From DASZTV01 sp035550655 (GTDB taxonomy: Bacteria; Actinomycetota; Actinomycetes; JAFAQI01), in assembly GCA_035550655.1 (NCBI GenBank), contig DASZOU010000004.1, positions 372,001-436,000 of the forward strand: a stretch of DNA of 64,000 nt, in the 5' to 3' direction. Positions 16,442 to 25,634 of this stretch are shown piece by piece. Position numbers and translations under genes: made by a program. Every line of letters starts with the position of its first letter. Within the stretch, counting starts at the first letter, position 1. The notes under the pieces were generated by a model. The model did no database searches, was not told the DNA's origin, and worked only from the letters and a program-made list of their open reading frames with translations.

Positions 16442-18226
16442 ATGAGCCCGCTGCGGCGCGCGTCCCGCCCTGGGCAGGACGCGAGTCCGGGAGCCCCTAA
16501 CGGCAAGTCCGCGGCTGCCCCCCAACCGGTAGCCGAAATGCCCAAACAGCGGCAAAGCCGACGAATCGGTGATGTCCTCGTCAAGCGCGGCCTAGTGGCG
16601 CGAAGCGACGTCGAGTCCGCGGCGGAACACGAGACGACCGACGGCCGTCGGCTCGGCCAGGTGCTCCTCGAGTCCGGCCTGATCACGGATGAAGCCCTGG
16701 CGGGGGCGCTCTCCGAGCAGCTGGGTCTGCCTTTGGTCGACCTGAGCGATGCCACCACCGACCCCTCGACGGTCGCACAGATTCCCGAGTCGATTGCGCG
16801 ATCCTCGCTGGTTGTCCCGCTGGAGGTCATGCCCGACGGCACGTTGCGCGTCGCCGTCGGCGACCCAGACCTCGACGTCGGATCACGTCTCTCGGCAACC
16901 CTGGGGATGCCGGTCGAGGTCGGCGTAGCCCCGCAGTCTCAGGTGCGTTACGTCCTCAACCGCAACTATCGGGCGCTCGACGACGTCGAGGAACAGGTCG
17001 AGGCGTTCTCCCGCACGCTCTCCGAGCGGCCGGCGGCACCGACCACGGAGACCGACCTCGCGGCGGACTCGCCGGTGATCACGATCGTCGAGCGCATCCT
17101 TACGCAGGCACTGCGCGACCGGGCGTCGGACGTGCACATCGAGCCGCAGGACAAGCAGCTGCGCATCCGCTACCGCGTCGACGGGGCGCTGCACGACGTT
17201 CTCTCACTTCCCATCGAGATGGCCCCCGGCGTCGTCAGCCGGCTCAAGATCCTCGCCGGCATGAACATCGTCGAGCGGCGCAGGCCCCAGGACGGCCAGA
17301 TCTCGACGACGATCGACGGCCGCGAGATCGACCTGCGGGTGGCGACAACCGCCACGATCTGGGGCGAGGTCTGCGTCCTCCGAATCCTCGACAAGAACCG
17401 GTCGCTGTTGCGACTCGGCGACCTCGGAATGCCCCAGGACAAGCACGCTGAGTTCGCCCGCCTCACCCGGTCGCCGTTCGGCATGGTGCTGTGCGCCGGA
17501 CCGACTGGCAGCGGCAAGACGACGACCCTGTATGCCGCGCTCGCGGAACTTGACGAGCCGGACCGCAACATCATGACCATCGAGGATCCGGTCGAGTACG
17601 TGCTGCCGTCGATCAACCAGATCCAGATGAACGAGGCGGCCGGCATCTCCTTCGCGACCGGCCTCCGATCCATCCTTCGGCAGGATCCGGACGTCATCCT
17701 CGTCGGCGAGATCCGGGACGAGGAGACGGCACGGATCGCGGTCCAGTCAGCCCTCACCGGCCACTTCGTGCTGTCGTCGCTGCACGCGACCGATGCGGTC
17801 GCGGCGCTGCACCGCTTCCTCGACATGGGGATCGAGTCATTCCTCATCGCGTCGAGCGTTCTCGCCGTGGTGGGCCAGCGCTTGGTTCGCCGGATCTGCC
17901 CGGACTGCAAGCAGCGGTACAAGCCGACGGCCGAAGAGCTCGCCTTCTACAAGGCGAGCGGCGCGCCGGCGAAGACGACCTTCCAAGCGGGAGCCGGCTG
18001 CACCTTCTGCGCGGGCACCGGCTACCTCGGACGCGTAGGCGTCTACGAAGTGCTTCGGGTCACGCCTGAGATCAAGCGCCTCGTCGTCGGGTGGGCAACC
18101 CAGGACGAGTTGCGGCGGCTGGCCACGTCTCAAGGCATGCGAACCCTGCAGGACGAGGCGATGGCGCTCGTTGCGAAGAACGAGACGACGATCTCGGAGG
18201 TCATGCGTGCGATCTACACGTTCTGA
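16442..18226 (+). CDS. pilB: Type IV pilus assembly ATPase
   Basis: PilB/GspE powers pilin polymerisation from the cytoplasm. The 594-residue protein has an N-terminal MshEN/T2SSE-N domain (about 42-160) and a core with Walker A GPTGSGKTTT near 353. It also has the Asp-box MTIEDPVEYV, the Walker B/His-box region ILVGEIRDEETA and SLHATDA, and a zinc site CPDC (486-489) with CTFC (520-523). This tetracysteine is the mark of PilB over PilT. It starts at ATG 16442, 160 bp after the FtsH-like gene, and heads the forward pilus operon. Confidence 0.95.
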   Translation: MSPLRRASRPGQDASPGAPNGKSAAAPQPVAEMPKQRQSRRIGDVLVKRGLVARSDVESAAEHETTDGRRLGQVLLESGLITDEALAGALSEQLGLPLVDLSDATTDPSTVAQIPESIARSSLVVPLEVMPDGTLRVAVGDPDLDVGSRLSATLGMPVEVGVAPQSQVRYVLNRNYRALDDVEEQVEAFSRTLSERPAAPTTETDLAADSPVITIVERILTQALRDRASDVHIEPQDKQLRIRYRVDGALHDVLSLPIEMAPGVVSRLKILAGMNIVERRRPQDGQISTTIDGREIDLRVATTATIWGEVCVLRILDKNRSLLRLGDLGMPQDKHAEFARLTRSPFGMVLCAGPTGSGKTTTLYAALAELDEPDRNIMTIEDPVEYVLPSINQIQMNEAAGISFATGLRSILRQDPDVILVGEIRDEETARIAVQSALTGHFVLSSLHATDAVAALHRFLDMGIESFLIASSVLAVVGQRLVRRICPDCKQRYKPTAEELAFYKASGAPAKTTFQAGAGCTFCAGTGYLGRVGVYEVLRVTPEIKRLVVGWATQDELRRLATSQGMRTLQDEAMALVAKNETTISEVMRAIYTF

Positions 18227-18230
18227 GGTC

Positions 18231-19406
18231 ATGGCGCCGGGTACCGGCGAGCCCGATCTCGAGTTCACAGAGGCCCTTATGGCGCAAGCCGCACCGGTGG
18301 CTCCGGCGACCGCTCCCCGACCGGGCTGGTTGCAGCGGATCGCCAGCTTCGAGCTGACCAGCAAGAAGGTGTCGCGCCGCGAGCTCATGCACTTCTCACG
18401 CCAGATGGCGGTGTTCGTGCGGGCCGGCGTCCCCATGTTGGACGCGCTCGACGCCATCACCGAGGAGATGGACGACAAGACCTTTAGGGAAGCACTGCTC
18501 GACATCCGCGAGCGCCTGCGCGCCGGTGAGACCTTCGCGGACGCGGCCACGGCGCATCCGGAAGTCTTCCCACACGTCTACTCCAGCATTATCACCACGG
18601 CGGAGTGGACCGGCCATCTCGACGAGGCACTCGACCGCATCGCGGTGTACATCGAGCGGGACATGGAGGCGCGGCGCAAGGTCAAGGAAGCGCTGATGTA
18701 CCCCGGCATCGTGTTCTGCCTGTCGATCGCCGTCGTGATCGTCCTGACGGTGTGGGTGATCCCGAAGTTCGAGACCTTCTTCAAGTCCTTCGACGCGAAG
18801 CTGCCGCTGACAACACGGATCCTGCTCGACGTCGCGCAGTTCATCAGCAACTGGTGGTACCTGCTCGTCGTCGGCCTTGTCGCCCTGGCCGGCGGGATGT
18901 GGACGCTCGTGAAGAGCGAGCGCGGACGTCAGTGGCTGGACTCATTGGTGCTGCGGGTGCCGGTGATCGGCGACCTCGTGAAGCACGCGGTTCTCGAGCG
19001 GTTCTGCCGCATCCTCTCGACGATGGTGATGTCCGGCGTACCGCTGCCAGAGGCGATGGTCGTCACGACCAACGCCACCAACAACTCCGTTTTCCGGAGC
19101 GGCCTGATGCGGGCGCGCGAAGGCATGCTGCGCGGCGAGGGGCTGTCCGGGCCGATGGCCCGCTCGAACCTGTTCCCGGCATCGGCGCGACAGATGTTCA
19201 AGGTCGGCGAATCGACCGGAACCCTTGACGCCCAGCTCGAGGTTGCAGCCACCTACTTCGACCGCGAGCTGGACTACAAGCTCAAGCGCTTCACCAGTCT
19301 CTTCGAACCGGCCGTGATCCTCTTCGCCGGCCTGTTCGTTGGTTTCGTCGCGATCGCGCTCGTCTCGGCGATGTACGGCATCTACCGCCAGGTGCACCTG
19401 TCATGA
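18231..19406 (+). CDS. pilC: Type IV pilus inner-membrane platform protein
   Basis: PilC/GspF anchors the assembly ATPase and feeds pilins into the fibre. The 391-residue protein has two T2SSF domains: one around RELMHFSRQMAVFVRAGVPM and a repeat around RFCRILSTMVMSGVPLPEAM. Three membrane helices follow the usual pattern, the last ending in LFVGFVAIALVSAMYGIYRQ. ATG 18231 lies 4 bp after the pilB stop; ATG 18279, preceded by AGAGG at 5-nt spacing, is an equally good start that would remove 16 residues. Confidence 0.94.
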   Translation: MAPGTGEPDLEFTEALMAQAAPVAPATAPRPGWLQRIASFELTSKKVSRRELMHFSRQMAVFVRAGVPMLDALDAITEEMDDKTFREALLDIRERLRAGETFADAATAHPEVFPHVYSSIITTAEWTGHLDEALDRIAVYIERDMEARRKVKEALMYPGIVFCLSIAVVIVLTVWVIPKFETFFKSFDAKLPLTTRILLDVAQFISNWWYLLVVGLVALAGGMWTLVKSERGRQWLDSLVLRVPVIGDLVKHAVLERFCRILSTMVMSGVPLPEAMVVTTNATNNSVFRSGLMRAREGMLRGEGLSGPMARSNLFPASARQMFKVGESTGTLDAQLEVAATYFDRELDYKLKRFTSLFEPAVILFAGLFVGFVAIALVSAMYGIYRQVHLS

Positions 19407-19496
19407 GCGACTCCGCGACCGGTGCCGTCAGCTCGAAGGGAGGGGTCGACCTGGATGACCGCGGGTGATTTCACACCCAGAGCTCCACACCAACAG

Positions 19497-19542
19497 GCCG
19501 GCCCAGCCCGGCACCCCATCAAGCCGGCCCAGCCCGGCACCC
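19497..19542 (+). repeat. Exact 20-bp tandem-spaced repeat in the pilA leader
   Basis: GCCGGCCCAGCCCGGCACCC occurs at 19497-19516 and again at 19523-19542, six bases apart, just upstream of the pilA Shine-Dalgarno (AGAGAGG, 19546-19552). The C-rich units are untranslated if pilA starts at 19560. They could modulate mRNA structure or be a slipped-strand duplication. Confidence 0.8.
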
Positions 19543-19559
19543 AGCAGAGAGGCAACGAA

Positions 19560-19979
19560 ATGCAGAACAAGACGATGCTCGCGCGGCTGCGTGAGCGGGC
19601 TGAGGTCGAGTCCGGCTTCACCCTCATCGAGCTCCTGATCGTCATCACGATCCTGGGCATCCTCGCCGCGATTGTGGTCTTCGCGGTCGGCAACACGGGC
19701 AAGAGCGCCGCTTCGGCCTCCTGCCAGTCGGACGTCAAGAGCGTCGAGACCGCACAGGAGGCAATGAAGGCGCAGACCGGCAGCTACGCGGCGACCGTTT
19801 CGGCGCTGGTGTCGGGTGGCTACCTCCGTGAGGCGCCGAGCTCCAGCAAGTACACGATCACCACCACGGTTGCGGGCGGCATCACCGTCGCGGCAGCGGG
19901 TGGCAGCGGGATCACCGGCGGCACGCTCGCCGTCGGCGACACCACCAACACTGCCGCCTCGATCTGCGCAGCACCGTAA
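19560..19979 (+). CDS. pilA: Type IV major pilin precursor
   Basis: The prepilin has a 19-residue leader and a class III signal SG-FTLIELLIVITILGILAA: cleavage is expected between Gly19 and Phe20, with Glu at mature +5. The mature protein is about 120 residues, with a short Ser/Thr/Gly-rich globular domain and two cysteines (ASCQSD and near the C-terminal SICAAP) that can form the usual D-loop disulfide. ATG 19560 is preceded by AGAGAGG at 7 nt. It is the best candidate for the main fibre subunit. A strong hairpin follows its stop. Confidence 0.92.
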   Translation: MQNKTMLARLRERAEVESGFTLIELLIVITILGILAAIVVFAVGNTGKSAASASCQSDVKSVETAQEAMKAQTGSYAATVSALVSGGYLREAPSSSKYTITTTVAGGITVAAAGGSGITGGTLAVGDTTNTAASICAAP

Positions 19980-19990
19980 CGCAATGACGG

Positions 19991-20039
19991 CCGGTCGCGG
20001 GTGGGGACTTCTACACCTCACAACCCCACCCGCGGCCGG
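19991..20039 (+). promoter_or_regulatory. 16-bp hairpin after pilA (processing, stability or attenuation)
   Basis: Arms 19991-20006 (CCGGTCGCGGGTGGGG) and 20024-20039 pair along all 16 positions with one G-T wobble, enclosing a 17-nt loop. It starts 11 nt after the pilA stop and ends 27 nt before the next start. No T-run follows, so an intrinsic terminator is unlikely. A 3'-end stabiliser that raises pilA mRNA over downstream genes is a fitting role, by analogy with other pilin operons. Confidence 0.7.
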
Positions 20040-20066
20040 CAACCCCACCCGGAGAAGGCGATCGAG

Positions 20067-22610
20067 ATGAGACGGCTGACGCGGAAGGTCGCTGAACAGC
20101 GACCGGAGGCCGGATTCACCTTGGTGGAGCTGCTGATCGTGGTCACGATCCTGCCGCTCATCGTCGGGGCGATCACCGCCGGCTTCATCACCACGCTCAA
20201 CAATCGCGACACCACCACCGCCCGGTTGATGGACTCCCACGACGCGCAGATCACCTCGACATACTTCGTTCGTGACGTGAAGAGCGCCCAGTACGTAGCG
20301 ACGTCCGGAACGACCGTCTGCGGGACCGCTTCCTATCTGGTCGGCCTAAGCTGGTCCGCAGCCAACTCGTCGGGCACGGTGATCACGTACTACGTGGCGT
20401 ACACCCTTGATGCCGCCCACAGCACCGTGAACCGCATCTCGTGCCAGAGCGGCGGCAACAAGGTCCTCCCCGTGTCGCACGACGCCGGCACCGCGACGGC
20501 GACGGTCACGTGCACCGACGGGACCACCTCCTGCGCGGCCTCCGGGTTGATCGCCGCCGCGCCGCAGAAGAAGAACGATGTCGGTGTCGACCACATCACA
20601 CTTGCGATCCACGAGCCGACGAGCAACTTCGACTTCAGCGTCACCGCCTCCCCGCAGGGAGCCGTCGCAAAGGCGGCAAACCAAGGTGGGGGCACCTCGT
20701 TGGCCCCGCCGTTGCTGATGGAGAACAACCCGACCATCAACCAGAGCGGCAACTGCCACACCACGGTGAATGGCGTCGCCGCGTTCAACACCACCTCGAA
20801 CAACGTGTTGAACCAGTCTGGCAACGCGGCGCTGAACGCCGACGAGATCTACTCGCAAGCCACGAGCTTCCAAGGCGGCGGCTCCACGCCGAAGGTGGTC
20901 GGGCCACCTCTGGCCGACCCCTACGCGACTCTGACACCACCCGTGCAAGGTGATCCTGACGTGACGTACGTCAGCGGGACGTTCTATCCGAGTGGCCAGC
21001 TCAACGGCATCTACATCCTCAACAACGGCCTCGCGTTGTCGGGCAACACCTCGTTCACGACCGGCTCCAAGGGGGTGCTGCTGTATGTGCTCCACGGCGG
21101 CGTCGACCTTTCGGGCAACTCCGGTGTGACTCTCGCTCCGCCGTACGCGAAGTACGCACCCGTCTCGATCTGGATGGCTCCTGGCAATAGCAGCGGCCTG
21201 AACCTCAGCGGCAACAGCGGTGTCACCTCGATCGGCGGCACGGTCTACGCACCGAACAGCACGGTCAACATCAGCGGCAACGGTGGCGTCACCGCGGGCG
21301 GCATGGTTGCGTCGAGCCTCAACTGCAGTGGTAACGGCGGCCCGACCGTCGGGCCCACCGGTACGTCGACCACCCTCACAGCATCGCCGGCAAGTCCCAG
21401 TGCCGACGGGCAGGCACTTCACCTGACCGCAACCGTCCAGCAGTCGCCAGACGGAACCGTCGACAGCGGGAGCGTTGCCTTCCAGGTCGTCGACAAGAAC
21501 GGCTCGACGACGGCGGACTGCGCCTCGGCCGCATCGGTCAACAGCTCCGGCGTCGCGACGTGCGACACCGGCCCGCTCGCGAAGGCGCTGTCGCCCTACC
21601 AGATCACCGCGCTGTACCAGGGCAACGCGACGTACGACTCATCGACCTCGAACACCGTCACGCAGCGCGTCCTGATGTCGACCTCGACATCCCTGTCCGC
21701 AACACCGAACCTGACCAGCGGGAATGCGGCGACCATCACGGCGACGGTCACCGCCCCGGACGGCTCGACTCCGACCGGCACCGTGACCTTCGCCGGAGTG
21801 ACGTGCAGCGGCGGCAACACCAAGACGCTGGTCGCCGCGACCGCGACCTGCACGTCGGGCGCACTGCTCGCGAGCCAGTCGCCGTACGCGGTGACCGGCA
21901 CCTACGCCGAGTCTGGCTCACCCTCGACCTGGCTCGGCTCGTCCGGACAGGTGAGCATCCCGGTGAGCCCGGCCGCGACCACGACAACGGTGGTGTCATC
22001 GAAGCCGACCTCGAAGCCCTCGGCGCAGGTCGTGTTCACCGCGACCGTGTCCCCGACACCGAACGGCGGCAGTGTCGCTTGGGCGATCACGGCACACTCC
22101 GGGAGCAACCCGAGCTGCTCGTCCACCACAGCGCTGTCCAGCGGCGTCGCAACCTGCACCGTCAACGGCGGGACGTTCACCATCGCGGGATCGCCGTACA
22201 CGGTGAAGGCCACCTACAGCGGCAACACCGACTACAACGGCTCGAACGGCTCCACGACGCAGAACGTGGCGAACATCGGCTCGGCAACCGCGTTCGTCTC
22301 GCTGACCCACGGCACCGGCAGCAGCCTCCACAAGTACACCGACCACGTCAAAGTGACCGGCAGCGACGGAGGGATCCCCACCGGGCAGGTGTTCTTCTAC
22401 CTGTGCGCGAACGCCACCACTGGCTGCACCGCCACCACGCCCGGCGCGGTGAAGACCACCGGAACGCTTGACGGCACCGGTGCAGCGGCGTCCCCCGCCA
22501 GCAGCGCCCTCACCGCCGGGAAGCGCTACTGCTTCGGCGCCGTCTACCAGGGCGACACCGACTACCTGTCCTCCGCCGACACCACCACGGACCAATGCTT
22601 CACCGGCTGA
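20067..22610 (+). CDS. Large pseudopilin with beta-helix-like middle and four Ig-like repeats (putative pilus adhesin)
   Basis: This 847-residue protein has a class III prepilin signal EAG-FTLVELLIVVTILPLIVGA (cleavage after Gly16, Glu at +5). A PilW-like stem follows. At about 205-430 is a Ser/Gly/Asn-rich region with repeated LSGNSGV-type units, like a short beta-helix. Four Ig-like repeats then run to the end (about 432-535, 538-635, 636-737, 738-847), with PTGTVTF, ALYQGNATYDSS and TYSGNTDYNGS. Such bacterial Ig-like domains often bind surfaces. Its size and place in the operon suggest a tip or minor subunit used for adhesion; that role is inferred. Confidence 0.85.
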   Translation: MRRLTRKVAEQRPEAGFTLVELLIVVTILPLIVGAITAGFITTLNNRDTTTARLMDSHDAQITSTYFVRDVKSAQYVATSGTTVCGTASYLVGLSWSAANSSGTVITYYVAYTLDAAHSTVNRISCQSGGNKVLPVSHDAGTATATVTCTDGTTSCAASGLIAAAPQKKNDVGVDHITLAIHEPTSNFDFSVTASPQGAVAKAANQGGGTSLAPPLLMENNPTINQSGNCHTTVNGVAAFNTTSNNVLNQSGNAALNADEIYSQATSFQGGGSTPKVVGPPLADPYATLTPPVQGDPDVTYVSGTFYPSGQLNGIYILNNGLALSGNTSFTTGSKGVLLYVLHGGVDLSGNSGVTLAPPYAKYAPVSIWMAPGNSSGLNLSGNSGVTSIGGTVYAPNSTVNISGNGGVTAGGMVASSLNCSGNGGPTVGPTGTSTTLTASPASPSADGQALHLTATVQQSPDGTVDSGSVAFQVVDKNGSTTADCASAASVNSSGVATCDTGPLAKALSPYQITALYQGNATYDSSTSNTVTQRVLMSTSTSLSATPNLTSGNAATITATVTAPDGSTPTGTVTFAGVTCSGGNTKTLVAATATCTSGALLASQSPYAVTGTYAESGSPSTWLGSSGQVSIPVSPAATTTTVVSSKPTSKPSAQVVFTATVSPTPNGGSVAWAITAHSGSNPSCSSTTALSSGVATCTVNGGTFTIAGSPYTVKATYSGNTDYNGSNGSTTQNVANIGSATAFVSLTHGTGSSLHKYTDHVKVTGSDGGIPTGQVFFYLCANATTGCTATTPGAVKTTGTLDGTGAAASPASSALTAGKRYCFGAVYQGDTDYLSSADTTTDQCFTG

Positions 22611-23053
22611 TGCGGCGAGCCCGGAACTGCGGGAACCCCGACCGAGGCGAGACCCTCATCGAGGTCATCCTGGCGGTCGCGATCATCGCGATCACGGCAG
22701 TGGCCCTGATGGGCAGCGTGCTCACCTCGATCACCTCCTCGGGGGAGCATCGGACGCTCGCCGCAAACGACGTCTACGTGAAGAGCTATGCGGACGCCGC
22801 CCAGCAACAGATCCAGCGGCAGGCCAACCCGATCTACGCCAAGTGCGCCACCACCTACGCGGTGACCAAGCCGAGTGGCATCCCCGCCTCCTGGACGGTC
22901 GGCATCACCTCGATCAAGTACTGGAGTGGCAGCGCGTGGTCGACCAGCTGCTCGGGCGACCCGGCACAGCTCATCACCGTCGCCGTGACCTCCCCGACCC
23001 AGCTGTCGACATCCCTCTCATTCGCCGTCCGCGACCCGAATCGGCTGACCTGA
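22610..23053 (+). CDS. Minor pilin-like protein (PilV/GspI type)
   Basis: The signal DRG-ETLIEVILAVAIIAITAVAL fits a prepilin with Glu at mature +5, though the first mature residue is Glu instead of Phe. The mature part is about 130 residues with two cysteines (AKCATT and TSCSGD). The ATG at 22610 overlaps the stop of the previous gene (TGATG), so translation is coupled; an ATG at 22595 is also in frame. It probably belongs to the priming complex of the pilus. Confidence 0.82.
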   Translation: MRRARNCGNPDRGETLIEVILAVAIIAITAVALMGSVLTSITSSGEHRTLAANDVYVKSYADAAQQQIQRQANPIYAKCATTYAVTKPSGIPASWTVGITSIKYWSGSAWSTSCSGDPAQLITVAVTSPTQLSTSLSFAVRDPNRLT

Positions 23054-23616
23054 TGAAGACGCAACGAGACCTGCACGAGGACGGCGGCGCCGTCCTGATC
23101 CTCGCGCTGCTGTTCATCCTCGTGGTCGGCCTGGTCGGCGGGGCACTGGTCGGGTTCGCCGGCAGCAGCCTGTCCCAGACCTCGGCGCTCAGCAACGACC
23201 GCGCCCAGACGTACGCCGCCGAGTCCGCGATGCAGGTGTCGATCAACCAGCTCCGCACCGGCGCCACGACCGCGTCCGGCACCGTCGGGTACCAGACTCC
23301 GATCACCTGCCCCACGGTCGCGGTCCCGGTCAACGGGACGACCTATCAGGTGATGTGCATCGTGGGCCAGTCTCCGGCGCCGTGGCTGCGCAGCATCACC
23401 TTCGCCGCATGCCCGTCGACGTCGAACTGCATCTCGGGCCAGTCCACCTACACCCCGGTCGTCGGATCGAGCGCGGTCATGTCCGTCACCACCGTCTTCG
23501 ACGACCTCGACGGCAGCAAGGGCTGCACGACGCACGTCGAGGGCGCTGACAACTGCTTCAAGGCCGGCGACTCGGTCGACATCACCGGCTGGGACCTGGC
23601 GACCGCCAACAACTGA
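23053..23616 (+). CDS. PilX-like pilus assembly protein
   Basis: The 187-residue protein starts with a short charged segment, then AVLILALLFILVVGLVGGALVGF, a membrane helix without a clear prepilin cleavage motif. ALSNDRAQTYAAESAMQVSINQLRTG comes next; this layout (hydrophobic N-terminus plus YAAESA) is typical of PilX N-terminal proteins. Six cysteines in the C-terminal half may form disulfides. It overlaps the preceding gene (TGATG) and closes the forward operon, 4 bp from a convergent gene. Confidence 0.78.
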   Translation: MKTQRDLHEDGGAVLILALLFILVVGLVGGALVGFAGSSLSQTSALSNDRAQTYAAESAMQVSINQLRTGATTASGTVGYQTPITCPTVAVPVNGTTYQVMCIVGQSPAPWLRSITFAACPSTSNCISGQSTYTPVVGSSAVMSVTTVFDDLDGSKGCTTHVEGADNCFKAGDSVDITGWDLATANN

Positions 23617-23620
23617 GGCG

Positions 23621-24334
23621 TCAGTACACCCACTCCATGCGCAACCCCTCGGTGTCCCACTCGGGGTCGCTCGGCACCCGCGTCGCGGCCCGTGCGGCGA
23701 TCCGCCGTGAGGTCCAGAGCAGCGCGACTGCATCGAGCAGCTGACCCGGCGCGACACCTGCCGGCACCTCGTCGAGAATGCGTTCCGCGCCGGGCATGCG
23801 GCTCGTGAGGAGCACGCGTCGCTCCCGCATGCCCGATGCGGAGCGCTTCGAGAAGCGAGGTGGCCGGTTCCCGTTGAGCTGGTAGAAGGAGAGCTCGGGA
23901 TGCACGGAGTACACGGTGCGCTGCCGGTACGGCTGCATCTCCGCGTCGACCTCAGCTATCGCCGTCGACATCCGCCGGGTCACCACGTCCCCGACGACCG
24001 CGCGACGGCCGCGCAGGTCGTTGCGACCGGGTGGCGAGGCGATCGCACCGAGGTGCGGCCAGCCTACGAGGTCACGAGCCTCTCGGTCACATCGGCGGCC
24101 GCGCTCGCTCCACCGCTTCGGCAACCCGATCGGGATCGAGACGGCAACGACGGCGTACGACGGGACGTGGTCGATGACTTCGGCGAACCGCGGTAGGACG
24201 GTCACCGGCTCCGGGTTGAGCGAGACGCCGACCAGCTTGCCCGGCGCGACCAGCCAGCCCTTGCGGCACGGGACGACGCCGGCAAGGAGGTCATAGGGCA
24301 GGTCGGGGCCTGGCCGGCCTGCCGACGCGCGCAT
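23621..24334 (-). CDS. DUF429 family protein
   Basis: The 237-residue protein has the DUF429 pattern: an N-terminal GVVPCRKGWLVA strand-loop, VAVSIPIGLP near 65, RRCDREAR, and VHPELSFYQLNG near 145. The family is predicted to have an RNase H-like fold, with acidic residues at the active centre. Here the first acidic positions are unusual (VSIPIGLP where Asp is common). It begins 6 bp after pilT on the same strand. A role in piliation is not evident. Confidence 0.75.
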   Translation of the reverse strand: MRASAGRPGPDLPYDLLAGVVPCRKGWLVAPGKLVGVSLNPEPVTVLPRFAEVIDHVPSYAVVAVSIPIGLPKRWSERGRRCDREARDLVGWPHLGAIASPPGRNDLRGRRAVVGDVVTRRMSTAIAEVDAEMQPYRQRTVYSVHPELSFYQLNGNRPPRFSKRSASGMRERRVLLTSRMPGAERILDEVPAGVAPGQLLDAVALLWTSRRIAARAATRVPSDPEWDTEGLRMEWVY

Positions 24335-24340
24335 CGGGGG

Positions 24341-25513
24341 TCAGCGTACGTGGGCCGGAAGAGCTGCGTCGCGGCTCCTCCCGGCACCCGCGACCTCTCG
24401 CAGGTCGATCTCACGCGGGAACATGCTGGCCGCCACTGCCGTGTCCTTGGTGATCGCGCCTTCTGCTACCAGCCTGGCCAGGTGCATCTCCAGCGTCTGC
24501 ATGCCCTCGGACTGGTGCGTAGCGACCACGTTGCGAAGCTGCCGGGTCTTGCCCTCGCGAATCAGGTTGCGGACCGCGTGGTTGCCGAGCATCACCTCGA
24601 ACGCCGCGACCAGGCCGCCTTCGACGCGCGGCAGCAGCCGCTGGTAGACCACGCCGCTGAGCACGTGTGCGAGCTGCACCTGGATCTGCGGTCGCCGCTC
24701 GGCCGGGAAGACGTCGACGATGCGGTCGACCGCCTGCGCGGTGTCGTTCGTGTGAAGCGTGGCGAACACGAGGTGTCCGGTCTCGGCGATCGTCAACGCC
24801 GCCTGAATGCTCTCCGGGTCACGCATCTCACCGACGAGGACGACGTCTGGGTCCTCCCGCAGCACCGCGCGCAGGGCGGTGTGAAAGCTCTCGCTGTCCT
24901 GGCCGATCTCACGCTGGTTGATGACGCCAACCTTGTGATTGTGGAGGTACTCGATCGGGTCCTCGATCGTCACGATGTGGCAGGCCCGCTCCATGTTGAT
25001 CTGGTCGATCATGGCCGCGAGCGTCGTCGACTTGCCGGATCCCGTCGGGCCGGTGACGAGAACCAGCCCGTGGGGCTGGTGAATCATCTGCTGGACGATC
25101 TGGGGAACGCCGAGGCGTTCCATCGACGGGATCTCGAACGGGATCAGACGCAGCGCCAGCGCCGATGCGGTCCGCTGCTTGAACGCGTTCCCGCGAAGCC
25201 GGCCATGATCGCGCCAGCTGAGCGAGAAGTCGACCTCACCCTTCTCGTCCAGCACCGCCGCAAGCTCGGGTCCGGTCACCTGCCGGATGATCGCGTCGAC
25301 CTTGTCGGCAGACAGCGGCCGGTCGTCGTACCGGATGAACTGTCCGTTGACCCGCAGCAGCGGCGGCGAATCGGCCGTCAGATGCAGGTCGGTGCCGCCG
25401 GCTTCCCACAGCTTCTTCAGATACGCGTCGATGGGGGTGATCCGCTCCGGCCGCCGTGAGGACGCGGTGGCGGTTCTGGGCGCAGGTCGGGCACCGGCGG
25501 TCTGTCTGGCCAT
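24341..25513 (-). CDS. pilT: Type IV pilus retraction ATPase
   Basis: PilT depolymerises pili and gives twitching force. Walker A GPTGSGKST lies near 155-163, followed by TIEDPIEYLH, VGEMRDPESIQ and the His-box ATLHTNDTAQAVDRIVD. There is no tetracysteine zinc site, which separates it from PilB. The 390-residue form starts at ATG 25513; an upstream ATG at 25576 would add 21 residues. The first 40 residues are Arg/Ala/Pro-rich and not conserved in PilT. It is encoded against the pilB operon, in a reverse-strand run with a GGDEF gene. Confidence 0.92.
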   Translation of the reverse strand: MARQTAGARPAPRTATASSRRPERITPIDAYLKKLWEAGGTDLHLTADSPPLLRVNGQFIRYDDRPLSADKVDAIIRQVTGPELAAVLDEKGEVDFSLSWRDHGRLRGNAFKQRTASALALRLIPFEIPSMERLGVPQIVQQMIHQPHGLVLVTGPTGSGKSTTLAAMIDQINMERACHIVTIEDPIEYLHNHKVGVINQREIGQDSESFHTALRAVLREDPDVVLVGEMRDPESIQAALTIAETGHLVFATLHTNDTAQAVDRIVDVFPAERRPQIQVQLAHVLSGVVYQRLLPRVEGGLVAAFEVMLGNHAVRNLIREGKTRQLRNVVATHQSEGMQTLEMHLARLVAEGAITKDTAVAASMFPREIDLREVAGAGRSRDAALPAHVR

Positions 25514-25634
25514 ATGGGCACCATACGGCGCAATGACCGCACGGAATACCGACGAAAGTCCCAAGTCGGTCCGCATGCTCCCGCTGAACCAGTAGACGAC
25601 TGGGACTAGTCAGCACGCCCCTGTTCGGGCTGGC

